A stretch of DNA of 64,000 nucleotides from Brevundimonas lutea. GTDB lineage: Bacteria; Pseudomonadota; Alphaproteobacteria; Caulobacterales; Caulobacteraceae. The stretch's first letter is position 1; every line of letters begins with the position of its first letter. The DNA lies in contig NZ_QUOQ01000002.1 of assembly GCF_003704105.1 (NCBI RefSeq), positions 496,001 through 560,000 on the forward strand, given 5' to 3'. The notes under the pieces were generated by a model, which saw only the letters and a program-made list of their open reading frames with translations, was not told the origin of the DNA and did not search any database. This document shows positions 1 to 8,372 of the stretch, piece after piece. Position numbers and translations under genes: made by a program.

Positions 1-1
1 C

Positions 2-841
2 GTCACCCAGAAGATCCAGACGACGCGCTTTCCCGTGCGCGGCATCGCCATCGAGGGCGACGCCCAGATGGTGCTGGTCGACACGCCCGGCATCTTTTCG
101 CCGCGCCGTCGTCTGGACCGGGCCATGGTCGCCTCGGCCTGGGGCGGGGCGGAGGAGGCCGACGCCGTCGTCCATCTGATCGACGCCCGCTCGCACATCG
201 CCTCGGAAGGCACGTCCGGCACCGCCGCCGACCGGCGCTCGGCCGAGGACACCGAGACGGTCATCGCCGCGCTGAAACAGTCCGGCAAACAGGTCATCCT
301 GGCGCTGAACAAGATCGACGGCATGCGCCGCGACACCCTGCTGAAGCTGTCCCAGGACCTGTTCGCCACCGGCGTCTATGGCGAGGTCTATATGATCTCG
401 GCCGAAACCGGCGATGGCGTCGACGACCTGAAGCAGCGGCTGGCGCGGGCCATGCCCGAGGGACCGTGGCTGTATCCCGAGGACCAGTCGGCCGACGTGC
501 CGATGCGGGTGCTGGCCGCCGAGATCACCCGCGAGAAGCTCTATCTGCGAGTTCACGAGGAGCTGCCCTATGCGGCGGCGGTCGAGACCACCGCCTTCGA
601 GGACAAGCCCGACGGCTCGGCCCGGATCGAGCAGACCGTCTATGTCGAACGCGACAGCCAGCGGCCGATCATCCTGGGAAAGGGTGGCCAGACGCTGAAA
701 TGGATCGGACAGAAGGCGCGCGAGGAGCTGACCGTGCTGCTGGACCGGCCGGTCCACCTCTTCATCACGGTCAAGGTCGATCCGCGCTGGCAGGAGAGCC
801 GCGCCCTGTACGCCCAGTTTGGCCTCGATTACGACGCGTGA
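2..841 (+). CDS. era: GTPase Era, C-terminal portion (5' end outside window)
   Basis: Era is a small-ribosomal-subunit assembly GTPase that binds near the 3' end of 16S rRNA. The frame is open from base 2, so the start codon and the P-loop lie before the window. Visible in order are the switch segment QTTR, the G3 box DTPG about 27 codons in, the G4 box NKID, and the G5-like SAETGDG. A C-terminal KH domain carries the GxxG loop in GKGGQTLKWIGQ. About 279 residues are visible, which fits a family length a little over 300. The C-terminus is complete. The next gene starts 32 bases downstream on the same strand and is functionally unrelated. Confidence 0.96.
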   Translation, partial: VTQKIQTTRFPVRGIAIEGDAQMVLVDTPGIFSPRRRLDRAMVASAWGGAEEADAVVHLIDARSHIASEGTSGTAADRRSAEDTETVIAALKQSGKQVILALNKIDGMRRDTLLKLSQDLFATGVYGEVYMISAETGDGVDDLKQRLARAMPEGPWLYPEDQSADVPMRVLAAEITREKLYLRVHEELPYAAAVETTAFEDKPDGSARIEQTVYVERDSQRPIILGKGGQTLKWIGQKAREELTVLLDRPVHLFITVKVDPRWQESRALYAQFGLDYDA

Positions 842-873
842 CCGTTTTCAAAGCGTAGAGTTCCTTCAGTCCC

Positions 874-2115
874 TTGGCTTTCCACGTTCCCCGCCGCGCC
901 GGCAATCATCCGCGTATCGTTCTGGCCGCCCTGGCGGCGGTCGCCGTCATCGGCGGCGGGCTGATCGCCTGGACCTATCTGGGCGACACGCCGGCCGTCG
1001 CCGAATCCGAGGCGGACGGCCTGCCTCTCCCGACCCGGCCGCCCCTGATCGAGGTGGAGGCGCTGCCCAGGCTCGAAGCGGCGCTGGACGCCAATCCCCG
1101 GTTCATGGGGGGGGTGCTGGTGGCCAAGGGCGATCAGGTTCTGTTCCGACAGGTCTATGGCATGGCCGACCGCGAGGCGGGCCGGCAGATGCAGCTGGAC
1201 AGCCGTTTCCGCCTGGCCTCGGTGTCGAAACAGTTCACCGCCGCCGCCATCCTGAGGCTGCAGGATCGGGGCGTGTTGGATATCCGCGATCCGCTCTGCA
1301 AATGGATCACCGAATGCCCCGAGGCCTGGCGGCCAATCCGCCTTCACCACCTGCTGACCCACACGGCCGGTGTGCCCGACCTGATGCAGCAGAGCAGCTG
1401 GGGCCTGATCCGGCAGACCCCGCGCACCCCTGAGGAGCTGACCGCCACCACCGCCGAATACCGTCTGTCGTTCGAGCCGGGGACGGCGATCCGCTACTCG
1501 AACGCCGGCTACAATCTGTTGGGCGTGGTGGTCGAGCGGGCTTCGGGGATGAGTTTCGAGGACTTCCTGGAAACCCAGTTCTTCGAGCCCCTGGGCATGG
1601 CCGACACCGGCTCTGACGCCGACGCGGCCGGCCACGATGTGATCATGGGTTACGGCGACTTCCCGCAGGGCCTGACGCCGCAACCCAACGCCAATGTCAG
1701 CGTCGTCTTCGCCTCGGGCGCGCTCTATTCGACCCTGGACGACATGCTGGTGTGGCAGCAGGCGCTGCACCGGGGACATCTGCTCAGCGACTATTCCCAC
1801 GCCCAGATGGTCATGGACCATGCCCCTATCGATGAGACCGGCGAGCGGGTCGGACGGTCGCGGGCCTTGGGTTACGGCCTCTACGCCGATCGGCTGGGCG
1901 AGCGCACCGACGCTCCGTTCAGCGACATGCAGGTCTATCACACCGGCAGCTGGTCGGGGTTCCGCAATCTGGTGCTCTATCAGCCCGATCAGGACGTGAC
2001 CGTGGTGGTGCTGTCCAACAATTATCATCTGCGGGACATGGTCATGCTGATCGCCCAGCAGGCCATGGCCGAGGCTCTGGGCCGCGACTTCCCCCGCGCC
2101 CTGACGCGCGGCTAG
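874..2115 (+). CDS. Membrane-anchored serine hydrolase, beta-lactamase class C / PBP4*-like family
   Basis: 413-residue protein with an N-terminal membrane segment (about residues 15-36) followed by a periplasmic serine hydrolase domain. The class C/esterase catalytic set is visible: SVSK (Ser116, Lys119), the Tyr motif YSN (208-210), and HTG near the C-terminus replacing the usual KTG. Members act as DD-peptidases, D-aminopeptidases or esterases; the substrate cannot be told from sequence. The start is a TTG with a weak ribosome site, chosen because it is the only start that keeps the whole membrane segment. The stop overlaps by two bases the stop of the convergent beta-helix gene. Confidence 0.85.
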   Translation: MAFHVPRRAGNHPRIVLAALAAVAVIGGGLIAWTYLGDTPAVAESEADGLPLPTRPPLIEVEALPRLEAALDANPRFMGGVLVAKGDQVLFRQVYGMADREAGRQMQLDSRFRLASVSKQFTAAAILRLQDRGVLDIRDPLCKWITECPEAWRPIRLHHLLTHTAGVPDLMQQSSWGLIRQTPRTPEELTATTAEYRLSFEPGTAIRYSNAGYNLLGVVVERASGMSFEDFLETQFFEPLGMADTGSDADAAGHDVIMGYGDFPQGLTPQPNANVSVVFASGALYSTLDDMLVWQQALHRGHLLSDYSHAQMVMDHAPIDETGERVGRSRALGYGLYADRLGERTDAPFSDMQVYHTGSWSGFRNLVLYQPDQDVTVVVLSNNYHLRDMVMLIAQQAMAEALGRDFPRALTRG

Positions 2116-3785
2116 GGCGGGGTCACGACGAACTCAGGATCGTACAGGGTCACGGCGCCCAGACCGGTAGCCAGCCGCATTGCGCCCGGACCACGCGCGT
2201 CCAGCAAGTTGGGTGCTTCCTCTAGGGCCACGCCTTCGATGGTCACCCCCTCGATCCGCTCCCCGAGGGTGAGCAGCGCCGGCCCGGTGGGGTCGATGAT
2301 CTCCAGGCCCTCGACCCGGATCGCGGCGTCGTCGATCGGCTGGTCCAGGGCGTAGAGCCACAGAGCTCCGACGCCGAACTTCCAGGCCGGGTCGATCGAA
2401 CCGGCGCGGACAAGCAGGGTGTCCTCGACCGTGATGTCGCCGCCGAACGGCGTGGCGTCAAAGCGGGCGCCGAGATGCAGACCGCCGCCGCGCGTCAGGC
2501 TGTCGGCTGACAGATTACCGCTGAGCCGGACATCCTCGCCGCCGTAGATGGCGACGCCATTGGCCAGGGTCGGGGCGATGACGGTGTTGCGGATCAAGGC
2601 GTTGTCCCGGTTCGGGGTCGGATGCGACCACATGGCCAGGCCGTCATCGGCCGCGCCGCGCACGAAGCTGTTCTCGACCGACGAGCCGGTGACCCCACCG
2701 TGGAAATTCACCCCGTCGGCCATCTGATCGAGGATGCGCAGATTGATGAGGCGCAGGTGCGCCATGGGGCCGTCGACCCAGACCCCGACCTTGGTGTGCT
2801 GGATCCATAGATCCGAGATGACGCTGTCCGACAGCGCGCCCCCGACGCCGTTCAGGGGTGCGCGGTCGTCGCGGTCCATGACCTTGCCCAGGATGGCGAA
2901 ATGGCCGAGGCGGACGTTGTGGCTGCCCCCGTCCTCGGCGTCGTGGCCGCGCAGGCCGACGCCGTCGCCGAACAGCTCGGTATGCCAGACCCCGGCGCCT
3001 TCCAGCGTCACCTCATCGACGAGCAGATGGCCGTCGACCCGGTAGCGCCCCGGCGGCGCCCAGACCGGCCGGCCCGATGACGCGCCGGCGTCCAGCGCGG
3101 CCTGAAAGGCGGCCAGCGACGATCGCTCGCCTCCCGGATCAGCCCCATGATCCAGCACCGACAGGGCGTCCGGCGGCGGCGAGCGGGGCGACGAAACCCG
3201 CTCCGCGTCGATCACATCCAGCACCGTCCAGGCCTGGCCGCCCGAGGGGGCGATCGTCAGGCGCGCTCCGGCGTCGGCGGACCGGGGCAGGCGCAGGCGG
3301 ACGTGGGCGAAGGCCTTGTGACCACCTCCCGCCGAGGCGTCGTTGGTGAAGGGATAGGCGCCGTAAAGCCACGAGAAACAGGGGGTCAGGGCCGCGCTGG
3401 CTACGGGCGCGCCGTCGATCGACAGGGTGACCGCGCCGTCGCCGTCGTGACAGTCGGGGGCGTCCGGCATGGCGTAGCGCAGGGTCAGGCCGTCGGCGGC
3501 CTCGGCCAGCACCAGGCTCAGCGACTGACCCGGCGCCAGTCGCACCGCGCGCCGCCCCGACGCCTCGGCGGCGATCTCGCCCAGGGCGCGGCTGGGACCG
3601 ATCACCTCGCCGTCGGTCCGTCCGTCCTCGGCCTCATAGGACACGAAGGGCGTGATCGCCCCCCGATCCCCGACCCGCTCGGGCGGCAGGGCGGCGATGG
3701 TGGTCGGGGTGGGCTGAGCGACGGCGGGCGTCGCCAGCGCGGCCATCGCCCAGACCGCCGCGCGCGCCAGGCCGCGTGCAGTCAT
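2112..3785 (-). CDS. Secreted right-handed beta-helix protein with N-terminal CBM35-like region (glucanase/mycodextranase-like)
   Basis: 557-residue exported protein. The signal peptide covers about the first 23 residues and ends in TPAVAQ. Residues about 40-190 look like a carbohydrate-binding module of the CBM35 type (FVSYEAEDG opening). From about residue 200 a right-handed beta-helix begins, with a typical entry sequence (HGADPGG, then LAAFQAALDAG) followed by ladders of short strands with turns rich in Asn, Asp and Gly. This resembles GH87-like or pectate-lyase-superfamily enzymes that cut polysaccharides; the substrate is not identifiable. The longer frame upstream is rejected because the ATG at 3785 overlaps the stop of the hydroxylase gene in an ATGA, and a signal peptide starts exactly there. 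Confidence 0.75.
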   Translation of the reverse strand: MTARGLARAAVWAMAALATPAVAQPTPTTIAALPPERVGDRGAITPFVSYEAEDGRTDGEVIGPSRALGEIAAEASGRRAVRLAPGQSLSLVLAEAADGLTLRYAMPDAPDCHDGDGAVTLSIDGAPVASAALTPCFSWLYGAYPFTNDASAGGGHKAFAHVRLRLPRSADAGARLTIAPSGGQAWTVLDVIDAERVSSPRSPPPDALSVLDHGADPGGERSSLAAFQAALDAGASSGRPVWAPPGRYRVDGHLLVDEVTLEGAGVWHTELFGDGVGLRGHDAEDGGSHNVRLGHFAILGKVMDRDDRAPLNGVGGALSDSVISDLWIQHTKVGVWVDGPMAHLRLINLRILDQMADGVNFHGGVTGSSVENSFVRGAADDGLAMWSHPTPNRDNALIRNTVIAPTLANGVAIYGGEDVRLSGNLSADSLTRGGGLHLGARFDATPFGGDITVEDTLLVRAGSIDPAWKFGVGALWLYALDQPIDDAAIRVEGLEIIDPTGPALLTLGERIEGVTIEGVALEEAPNLLDARGPGAMRLATGLGAVTLYDPEFVVTPP

Positions 3786-4549
3786 GGAGCCTCGGTCGCT
3801 TCGTGCGTCGCCGTCGACGGCCGGGGCCGGGCCGGCCGATCCGCCGCCTCGGTGCCCAGCCACTGGTCCCAGAAGCGGAAATAGAGGCCGTAATTGGCGG
3901 TGAACCGGCGGTGATGCTGGTCGTGGTGGGTGGCGGTGATCAGCCATCTGAGGGGCGCGCGCCGCAGCCACGCCTCGGGCCACACCTCACGCCCGGCGTG
4001 GTTCAGCACCGCCGTCAGGGTCATCAGGGTGAGCAGGCCCAGCGCCACCCCGACATGGATCGGAATAATCAGGGTCAGGGCCGGCAGGAACCAGGCCGTG
4101 GCCGCCGCCTCCACCGGGTCGAAGGCGAAGGAAGCGAAGGCGCTGGGTTCGCGCGACCGATGGTGCTCGGCATGCGCCCAGGGAAACACCCGGGGATGAT
4201 GCAGCGCCCGGTGAACACCGTAGTAGTAGGCGTCGTGGGCCAGCAGATAGATCACCGCGCTGAGCGGAAGCCACCACAGCGGATGGGCCGCGACATCGGC
4301 GTACATGGCCGTCCCGCCCCGCTTCCACAGCTCGATGACCAGCGCCGCCGGCAGGGCGTAGATCGGGCAGGCGATCAGCGAGGCGACGATCTCTCGCCGC
4401 ATCCGCGCGCGTTGCGGGGCGCGGGTCAGCGCCCGGCCCCGACCCCGGCCCTTCCACAGCACCGCGTGGAACAGCCAGGCCACGCCGAGATAGCGCAGGC
4501 CGATGATCAGGCTCAGCGCCGCCGTGGTGATGATCAGGTCCAGGATCAT
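3782..4549 (-). CDS. Sterol desaturase / fatty acid hydroxylase family protein, candidate carotenoid 2,2'-beta-hydroxylase (CrtG-like)
   Basis: Integral-membrane di-iron hydroxylase of the PF04116 type, 255 residues from the ATG at 4549 (an in-frame ATG at 4567 would add six). The histidine clusters are complete: HDxxYYxxHRxLHH, then HAEHHRS, a lone NHAG, and HHDQHH near the C-terminus, with several hydrophobic segments between them. It is divergent from crtZ with fewer than 80 bases between the starts and lies at the edge of the carotenoid island. The CrtG enzyme of Brevundimonas sp. SD212, which adds 2-hydroxyls to beta-ionone rings, is as I recall from this enzyme class, so CrtG is a reasonable guess. 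It is not proven: other family members modify sterols, hopanoids or fatty acids. Confidence 0.7.
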   Translation of the reverse strand: MILDLIITTAALSLIIGLRYLGVAWLFHAVLWKGRGRGRALTRAPQRARMRREIVASLIACPIYALPAALVIELWKRGGTAMYADVAAHPLWWLPLSAVIYLLAHDAYYYGVHRALHHPRVFPWAHAEHHRSREPSAFASFAFDPVEAAATAWFLPALTLIIPIHVGVALGLLTLMTLTAVLNHAGREVWPEAWLRRAPLRWLITATHHDQHHRRFTANYGLYFRFWDQWLGTEAADRPARPRPSTATHEATEAP

Positions 4550-4626
4550 GCGGCCAAGGGTCGCCAACCGAACCCGAACGTCAAGCGGCGATGGCGTCGC
4601 GCCGCAGTCGGGCGTAGTCTGGCGCG

Positions 4627-5112
4627 ATGCAGACGGCGGCGATGATCGCGATCTTTCTGGCCACGGTGCTGGGCATGGAGGCCTTCGCCTGGGCGATGCA
4701 CCGCTGGGTGATGCACGGACCGCTGTGGGGCTGGCACAGGAGCCACCACGAGCCGCGCGACGGCCTGCTGGAGAAGAACGATCTGTTCGCCCTGGTCTTC
4801 GCCCTGCCGGCCATCGTGCTGATCGCCATCGGCCTGCACGCCTGGATCTGGGCCCTGCCGGTGGGGCTGGGCGTCACCGCCTATGGGATGATCTATTTCT
4901 TCTTCCACGACGGACTGGTGCACCGCCGGTTCCCCACCGTGGTCTCGGGCAAGTCCGGCTTCTGGAAGCGCCGCATCCAGGCGCACCGGCTGCACCACGC
5001 CGTGCACACCAAGGAGGGCTGCGTCTCCTTCGGCTTCCTTTGGGTGAGGAGCGCCCGGGCGCTGAAGGCCGAGCTGGCTCAAAAGCGGATGTCGTCCAGC
5101 AGCGGCGTCTGA
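4627..5112 (+). CDS. crtZ: Beta-carotene 3-hydroxylase CrtZ
   Basis: 161-residue membrane non-haem di-iron enzyme that adds 3-hydroxyl groups to beta-ionone rings, turning beta-carotene into zeaxanthin or canthaxanthin into astaxanthin. The histidine motifs expected for CrtZ are present in order: MHRWVMHG, HRSHHEPR, FHDGLVHRRF and HRLHHAVH. The length matches bacterial CrtZ (about 160-175 residues). Its 3' end overlaps the convergent idi gene by 34 bases. Together with CrtW (12.0 kb) it would complete the ketolase/hydroxylase pair required for astaxanthin. Confidence 0.95.
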   Translation: MQTAAMIAIFLATVLGMEAFAWAMHRWVMHGPLWGWHRSHHEPRDGLLEKNDLFALVFALPAIVLIAIGLHAWIWALPVGLGVTAYGMIYFFFHDGLVHRRFPTVVSGKSGFWKRRIQAHRLHHAVHTKEGCVSFGFLWVRSARALKAELAQKRMSSSSGV

Positions 5113-6122
5113 GCCAGGGCCGCGAGATCGGCCGAGCCGGTGCAGAAACAGGCCAGCCGCAGTTGGTCGGCCATGACCTCGAAATGCTCGACGATGGCCT
5201 GGGTCGAGTCGAGGGCGGCCTCCAGCACCCCCGCCGCCTGGCCGACCACGCTGGCGCCCAGGCGGATGGCGCGGGCCGCGTCCAGGCCGTCGCGCACACC
5301 GCCCGAACCGATGATCGGCAGGCCCGGCGCGGCGCGGGCGACATCGTGGACGGCGCGGGCGGTCGGCACGCCCCAGCCGGCGAAGGCGGCGGCGACCTTT
5401 TCGGCCCGGCGGCCCTCGGCGCGCGCGCCTTCGACCAGCCCCCAGTTGGTGCCGCCCGACCCGGCGACGTCCAGAGCCGCCACGCCCAAGGCGTTCAGCC
5501 GCGCCGCGACCGGGCCCGACAGGCCCGCGCCCGTTTCCTTGACGATCAGGCGGCCGGGAAAGGCCTGGGCCACGCGGCCGATCGCCGCCTCGACCCCGCG
5601 CCAGTCGCGGTCGCCGCCCTCCTGGATGGCCTCCTGCAGCGGGTTAAGATGCAGGATCAGGCCATCGGCGCCGATCTCCTCGACCGCGCGGCGGGCCTGG
5701 TCGACGCCATAGCCCAGCGTAAACTGAACCGCCCCCAGATTGGCCAGCAGCGGGACCGATGGAGCCCGGCGGCGCAGGTCGCGGGTCAGGCCAAATCCGC
5801 CGTCGGTCTCCAGCGCCACCCTCTGGCTGCCGACCGCCAGGGCGATGCCCAGATGCTCGGCGGCCTCGGCCAGATGGGCGTTGATGGCCTCGGCCCGCGA
5901 CGGCCCGCCGGTCATGGAGCTGATCAGGAAGGGCAGGCGCAAGGGGCGATCCAGCAGGGAGGCCGTCAGGTCGATGGCGTCCAGGTCCAGCTCCGGCAGG
6001 GCGTCGTGCGCGAACCGCACCACCTCGAACCCCGCACCGCCCGCGCCACGGCCGCGCCCGGCCAGGACGTGGTCGATATGCTCGTCCTTGCGTCGGATCA
6101 GGGCCTGGGCCGCTTCATCCAT
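5079..6122 (-). CDS. idi2 (fni): Type 2 isopentenyl-diphosphate delta-isomerase (FMN-dependent)
   Basis: 347-residue isomerase interconverting IPP and DMAPP, the C5 precursors of carotenoids. It is the FMN/NADPH type 2 enzyme: an N-terminal RKDEHIDHVL, SSMTGG, HLNPLQE, VKETGAG and the phosphate-binding GSGGVRDGLD, all on a TIM-barrel pattern. The ATG at 6122 is chosen because family members start just before the RKxEH motif; the frame extends to 6218 but that part is unlike the family. Carotenoid clusters of Brevundimonas and Paracoccus commonly contain idi. The gene is divergent from the ABC transporter with about 76 bases between starts. Confidence 0.94.
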   Translation of the reverse strand: MDEAAQALIRRKDEHIDHVLAGRGRGAGGAGFEVVRFAHDALPELDLDAIDLTASLLDRPLRLPFLISSMTGGPSRAEAINAHLAEAAEHLGIALAVGSQRVALETDGGFGLTRDLRRRAPSVPLLANLGAVQFTLGYGVDQARRAVEEIGADGLILHLNPLQEAIQEGGDRDWRGVEAAIGRVAQAFPGRLIVKETGAGLSGPVAARLNALGVAALDVAGSGGTNWGLVEGARAEGRRAEKVAAAFAGWGVPTARAVHDVARAAPGLPIIGSGGVRDGLDAARAIRLGASVVGQAAGVLEAALDSTQAIVEHFEVMADQLRLACFCTGSADLAALAQTPLLDDIRF

Positions 6123-6198
6123 GCGTGGCGCTCCCTGGCCCGTTGCATCCGGCCGCCGGTTCGGGCGGAATAGGACCGTAGTCGGCTCCGCGGGGGGC

Positions 6199-7179
6199 GT
6201 GAAGGCGGGAGCGGACATCCTGGGGCGTCGTGACGCGGCAGTCGAAAGCGAGCGGGGCGGGCGGCCGGCCCTGGTCCTGACCGGGGTTCGCGCCGGTTAT
6301 GGCGGCCTGCCCGTGCTGGACGGCCTGGACCTGACCATCGGCCAGGGCGAGGTCTACGCCCTGCTGGGCCCCAATGGTTCCGGAAAGTCGACGGCGGCGC
6401 GGGTGGCCTGCGGGCTGTTGAACGTCAATGCCGGGCTGGTCGAGGTCGGCGAGCGCGAGGTGGTCCTCGACCACCGGGCCCGCCGCTGCATCGGTCTGGC
6501 GCCGCAGGAAACGGCGCTGTTTCCTGCCCTGACCGTGCGCGAGACGCTGACGACCGTGGCGCGGTTGGCGGGACTGCGCGGCCGGGCGGTGGGCGAGGCG
6601 GTCGAGCGCGCTCTGGAGATCACCGCCGCCGCGCCGCGCGCCGATCACCGGGTGGCGTCCCTGTCCGGAGGCTGGCGACGGCGCGCCAATCTGGCGGCGG
6701 CCCTCGTCGGCGACCCGGACCTGATCGTGCTGGACGAGCCGACCGAAGGCGTCGACGCCGAGACCCGTGGCCAGCTGGCCCGGGCCGTGCGCTCGGCCGT
6801 GGCCGGCGGCGCCGGCTGTCTGATGATCAGCCACGACGCGGCCTTCGTGGAGGCGACGGCCGATCGCGTCGGAGTCATGGCGCGGGGGCGGCTGGCCGCC
6901 GAGGGCGCGCCCCAGGCCCTGCTGGACCAGACCTTCGGCGAGGCGCGGCTGCTGACCGTGCGTCTGGCCCAGCCGGCCGAGGCCGCGCTGGCTCGCGCGC
7001 TGGAGGCCTGTGGACTGGAGCCGCGGGACGGCGGGCGACACTGGCGGCGGCTGGCGGCCGACGCAGCCAATCAGGCGGCGGGGCTGTCCGCCCTGGTCGA
7101 TGAGGCCGGCGGCGAGGTGGCGGTCCGGCGGCCCGGGCTCGACGACCTGGTGGCGCGGATCGTGGAGGAATCGGCATGA
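6199..7179 (+). CDS. ABC transporter ATP-binding protein (in carotenoid island)
   Basis: 326-residue nucleotide-binding subunit of an ABC-2-type exporter. Walker A GPNGSGKST (57-65), a Q-loop at APQE, signature LSGGW (155-159), Walker B LIVLDEP (175-181) and the H-loop SHD (211-213) are all intact. The signature departs from LSGGQ by W for Q, a common variation. The GTG at 6199 is chosen because it follows a G-rich ribosome site and gives a normal N-terminus; the upstream frame is the antisense of idi. The stop overlaps the permease start (ATGA at 7176), so the two subunits are translationally coupled. The cargo is unknown. Confidence 0.92.
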   Translation: MKAGADILGRRDAAVESERGGRPALVLTGVRAGYGGLPVLDGLDLTIGQGEVYALLGPNGSGKSTAARVACGLLNVNAGLVEVGEREVVLDHRARRCIGLAPQETALFPALTVRETLTTVARLAGLRGRAVGEAVERALEITAAAPRADHRVASLSGGWRRRANLAAALVGDPDLIVLDEPTEGVDAETRGQLARAVRSAVAGGAGCLMISHDAAFVEATADRVGVMARGRLAAEGAPQALLDQTFGEARLLTVRLAQPAEAALARALEACGLEPRDGGRHWRRLAADAANQAAGLSALVDEAGGEVAVRRPGLDDLVARIVEESA

Positions 7180-8225
7180 TCGCCCTGTTCCTGGCCCATG
7201 CGCGCGGATTCGTGCGCGACCTGCCCGGTCTGGTCATGACCCTGGCCCTGCCGGCGCTGGTCTATCTGATGTTCTCCGCCATCTTCGGCGCGGGATCGCG
7301 CGGCGAGCTCGACCTGACGCTGGCGATCCACGACGGGGCCCAGACTCCGGCCAGCCGGGCCCTCGCCGACGGCCTGGTCGAGGGCGCGGCGCGGGCCGAG
7401 TTGCTGGCCGGCGCGGCCGACGCCGAGCGGGCGGTCGAGAGCGGGCGCGCAGACGTCGGGGTGCTGATCGCGCCGGGCTCACCCCTGCCGTCCATCCAGG
7501 TGCTGTCCGCCTCGGGTCGAACGGTGGCGGCCCAGGCCGTGCGGGCCGAGCTCGATGCGGCCCTGTCGCCCGCCGAAGCGACGCCCAGCGCGGTGACCGT
7601 GCGCGCGGTGGGCCCAGAGGGCGACATGCAGGCGGTCTATTACGCCGGGGCGGTCAGCGTGATGTTCGTCTTCTTCGCCGCCATGCATGGGGCGATGGGG
7701 GCGCTGGACGACCGGCGCTCGGGCCTGACGGCGCGGCTGTCCCTGGCGGCGGGCAGCCTGCCGCCGGTGCTGGGGGCGCGGTTCGCCTGGATGACCACGG
7801 TGGGCGCGGCGCAAAGTCTGGTCGTGTTCGCCATCGCCTGGCGCGCCCTGCCGCCGCTGGAGCCGCTATCGATCGCGGCGGGGCTGCTGACCTTGATCCT
7901 GGTCGCGGCGGCGGGCTCGGGCCTCGCCCTGGCGGTGGTGCTGTGGTGTCGGGCGCGGGACCAGGCCCAGCCGCTGTCGACCGTGGTGGTGCTGCTGCTG
8001 GCGGCCCTCGGCGGATCGATGGTGCCGCGCTTCCTGATGCCCGAGCTGTTCCGCGATCTGGGCTGGCTGACCCCCCACGCCTGGGCCATCGAGGCCTATC
8101 AGGCGGTGCTGTGGCGCGGCGAGATCGACGGCGTGGTCCAAGGGGCCTGGCTGGTGCTGGCGGGCACGGCCGCCGCAGGCTTCATGATCGCTCTGGCCGC
8201 CGAGCGTCGGCGGCGGCTGGGCTGA
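7176..8225 (+). CDS. ABC-2 type transporter permease
   Basis: 349-residue membrane subunit partnering the ATPase directly upstream. One membrane helix near residues 12-34 is followed by a large extracytoplasmic domain (about 35-150), then five hydrophobic segments in the C-terminal half. This is the YhhJ/DrrB-like ABC-2 layout used for export of drugs, lipids or polymers. It ends with ERRRRLG. Its place between idi and crtB makes a link to carotenoid or membrane-lipid handling possible, but nothing in the sequence names a substrate. Confidence 0.9.
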   Translation: MIALFLAHARGFVRDLPGLVMTLALPALVYLMFSAIFGAGSRGELDLTLAIHDGAQTPASRALADGLVEGAARAELLAGAADAERAVESGRADVGVLIAPGSPLPSIQVLSASGRTVAAQAVRAELDAALSPAEATPSAVTVRAVGPEGDMQAVYYAGAVSVMFVFFAAMHGAMGALDDRRSGLTARLSLAAGSLPPVLGARFAWMTTVGAAQSLVVFAIAWRALPPLEPLSIAAGLLTLILVAAAGSGLALAVVLWCRARDQAQPLSTVVVLLLAALGGSMVPRFLMPELFRDLGWLTPHAWAIEAYQAVLWRGEIDGVVQGAWLVLAGTAAAGFMIALAAERRRRLG

Positions 8226-8372
8226 ACCTTTCCTCCCCCGATGCGAAGCTTCGGGGGAGGGGGACCATGCGCAGCATGGTGGAGGGGGCGAACGTCACGC
8301 GCCGGCGCTCGCGGCTGCCCCCACCACCGCTTCGCGGTCCCCTCCCCCGCAGGCGGGGGAGGACATCTGGCT
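8226..8372. repeat. Intergenic palindromic repeat element (REP-like, GC-rich)
   Basis: The gap between the permease and crtB is almost entirely nested inverted repeats: CCTCCCCCG with CGGGGGAGG around 8234-8261, ACCATGC-GCA-GCATGGT around 8264-8281, and a distal block with CCCTCCCCCGC / GCGGGGGAGG around 8339-8363. Elements of this build (C-rich tract, short loop, G-rich tract) are scattered between genes in many Caulobacterales and Sphingomonadales genomes. It could end transcription from both convergent genes. No coding sequence is apparent here. Confidence 0.7.

Noticed and set aside
8226-8372. CRISPR array
   Set aside because: Repeats are inverted and nested, not direct with spacers, and no cas genes are present.
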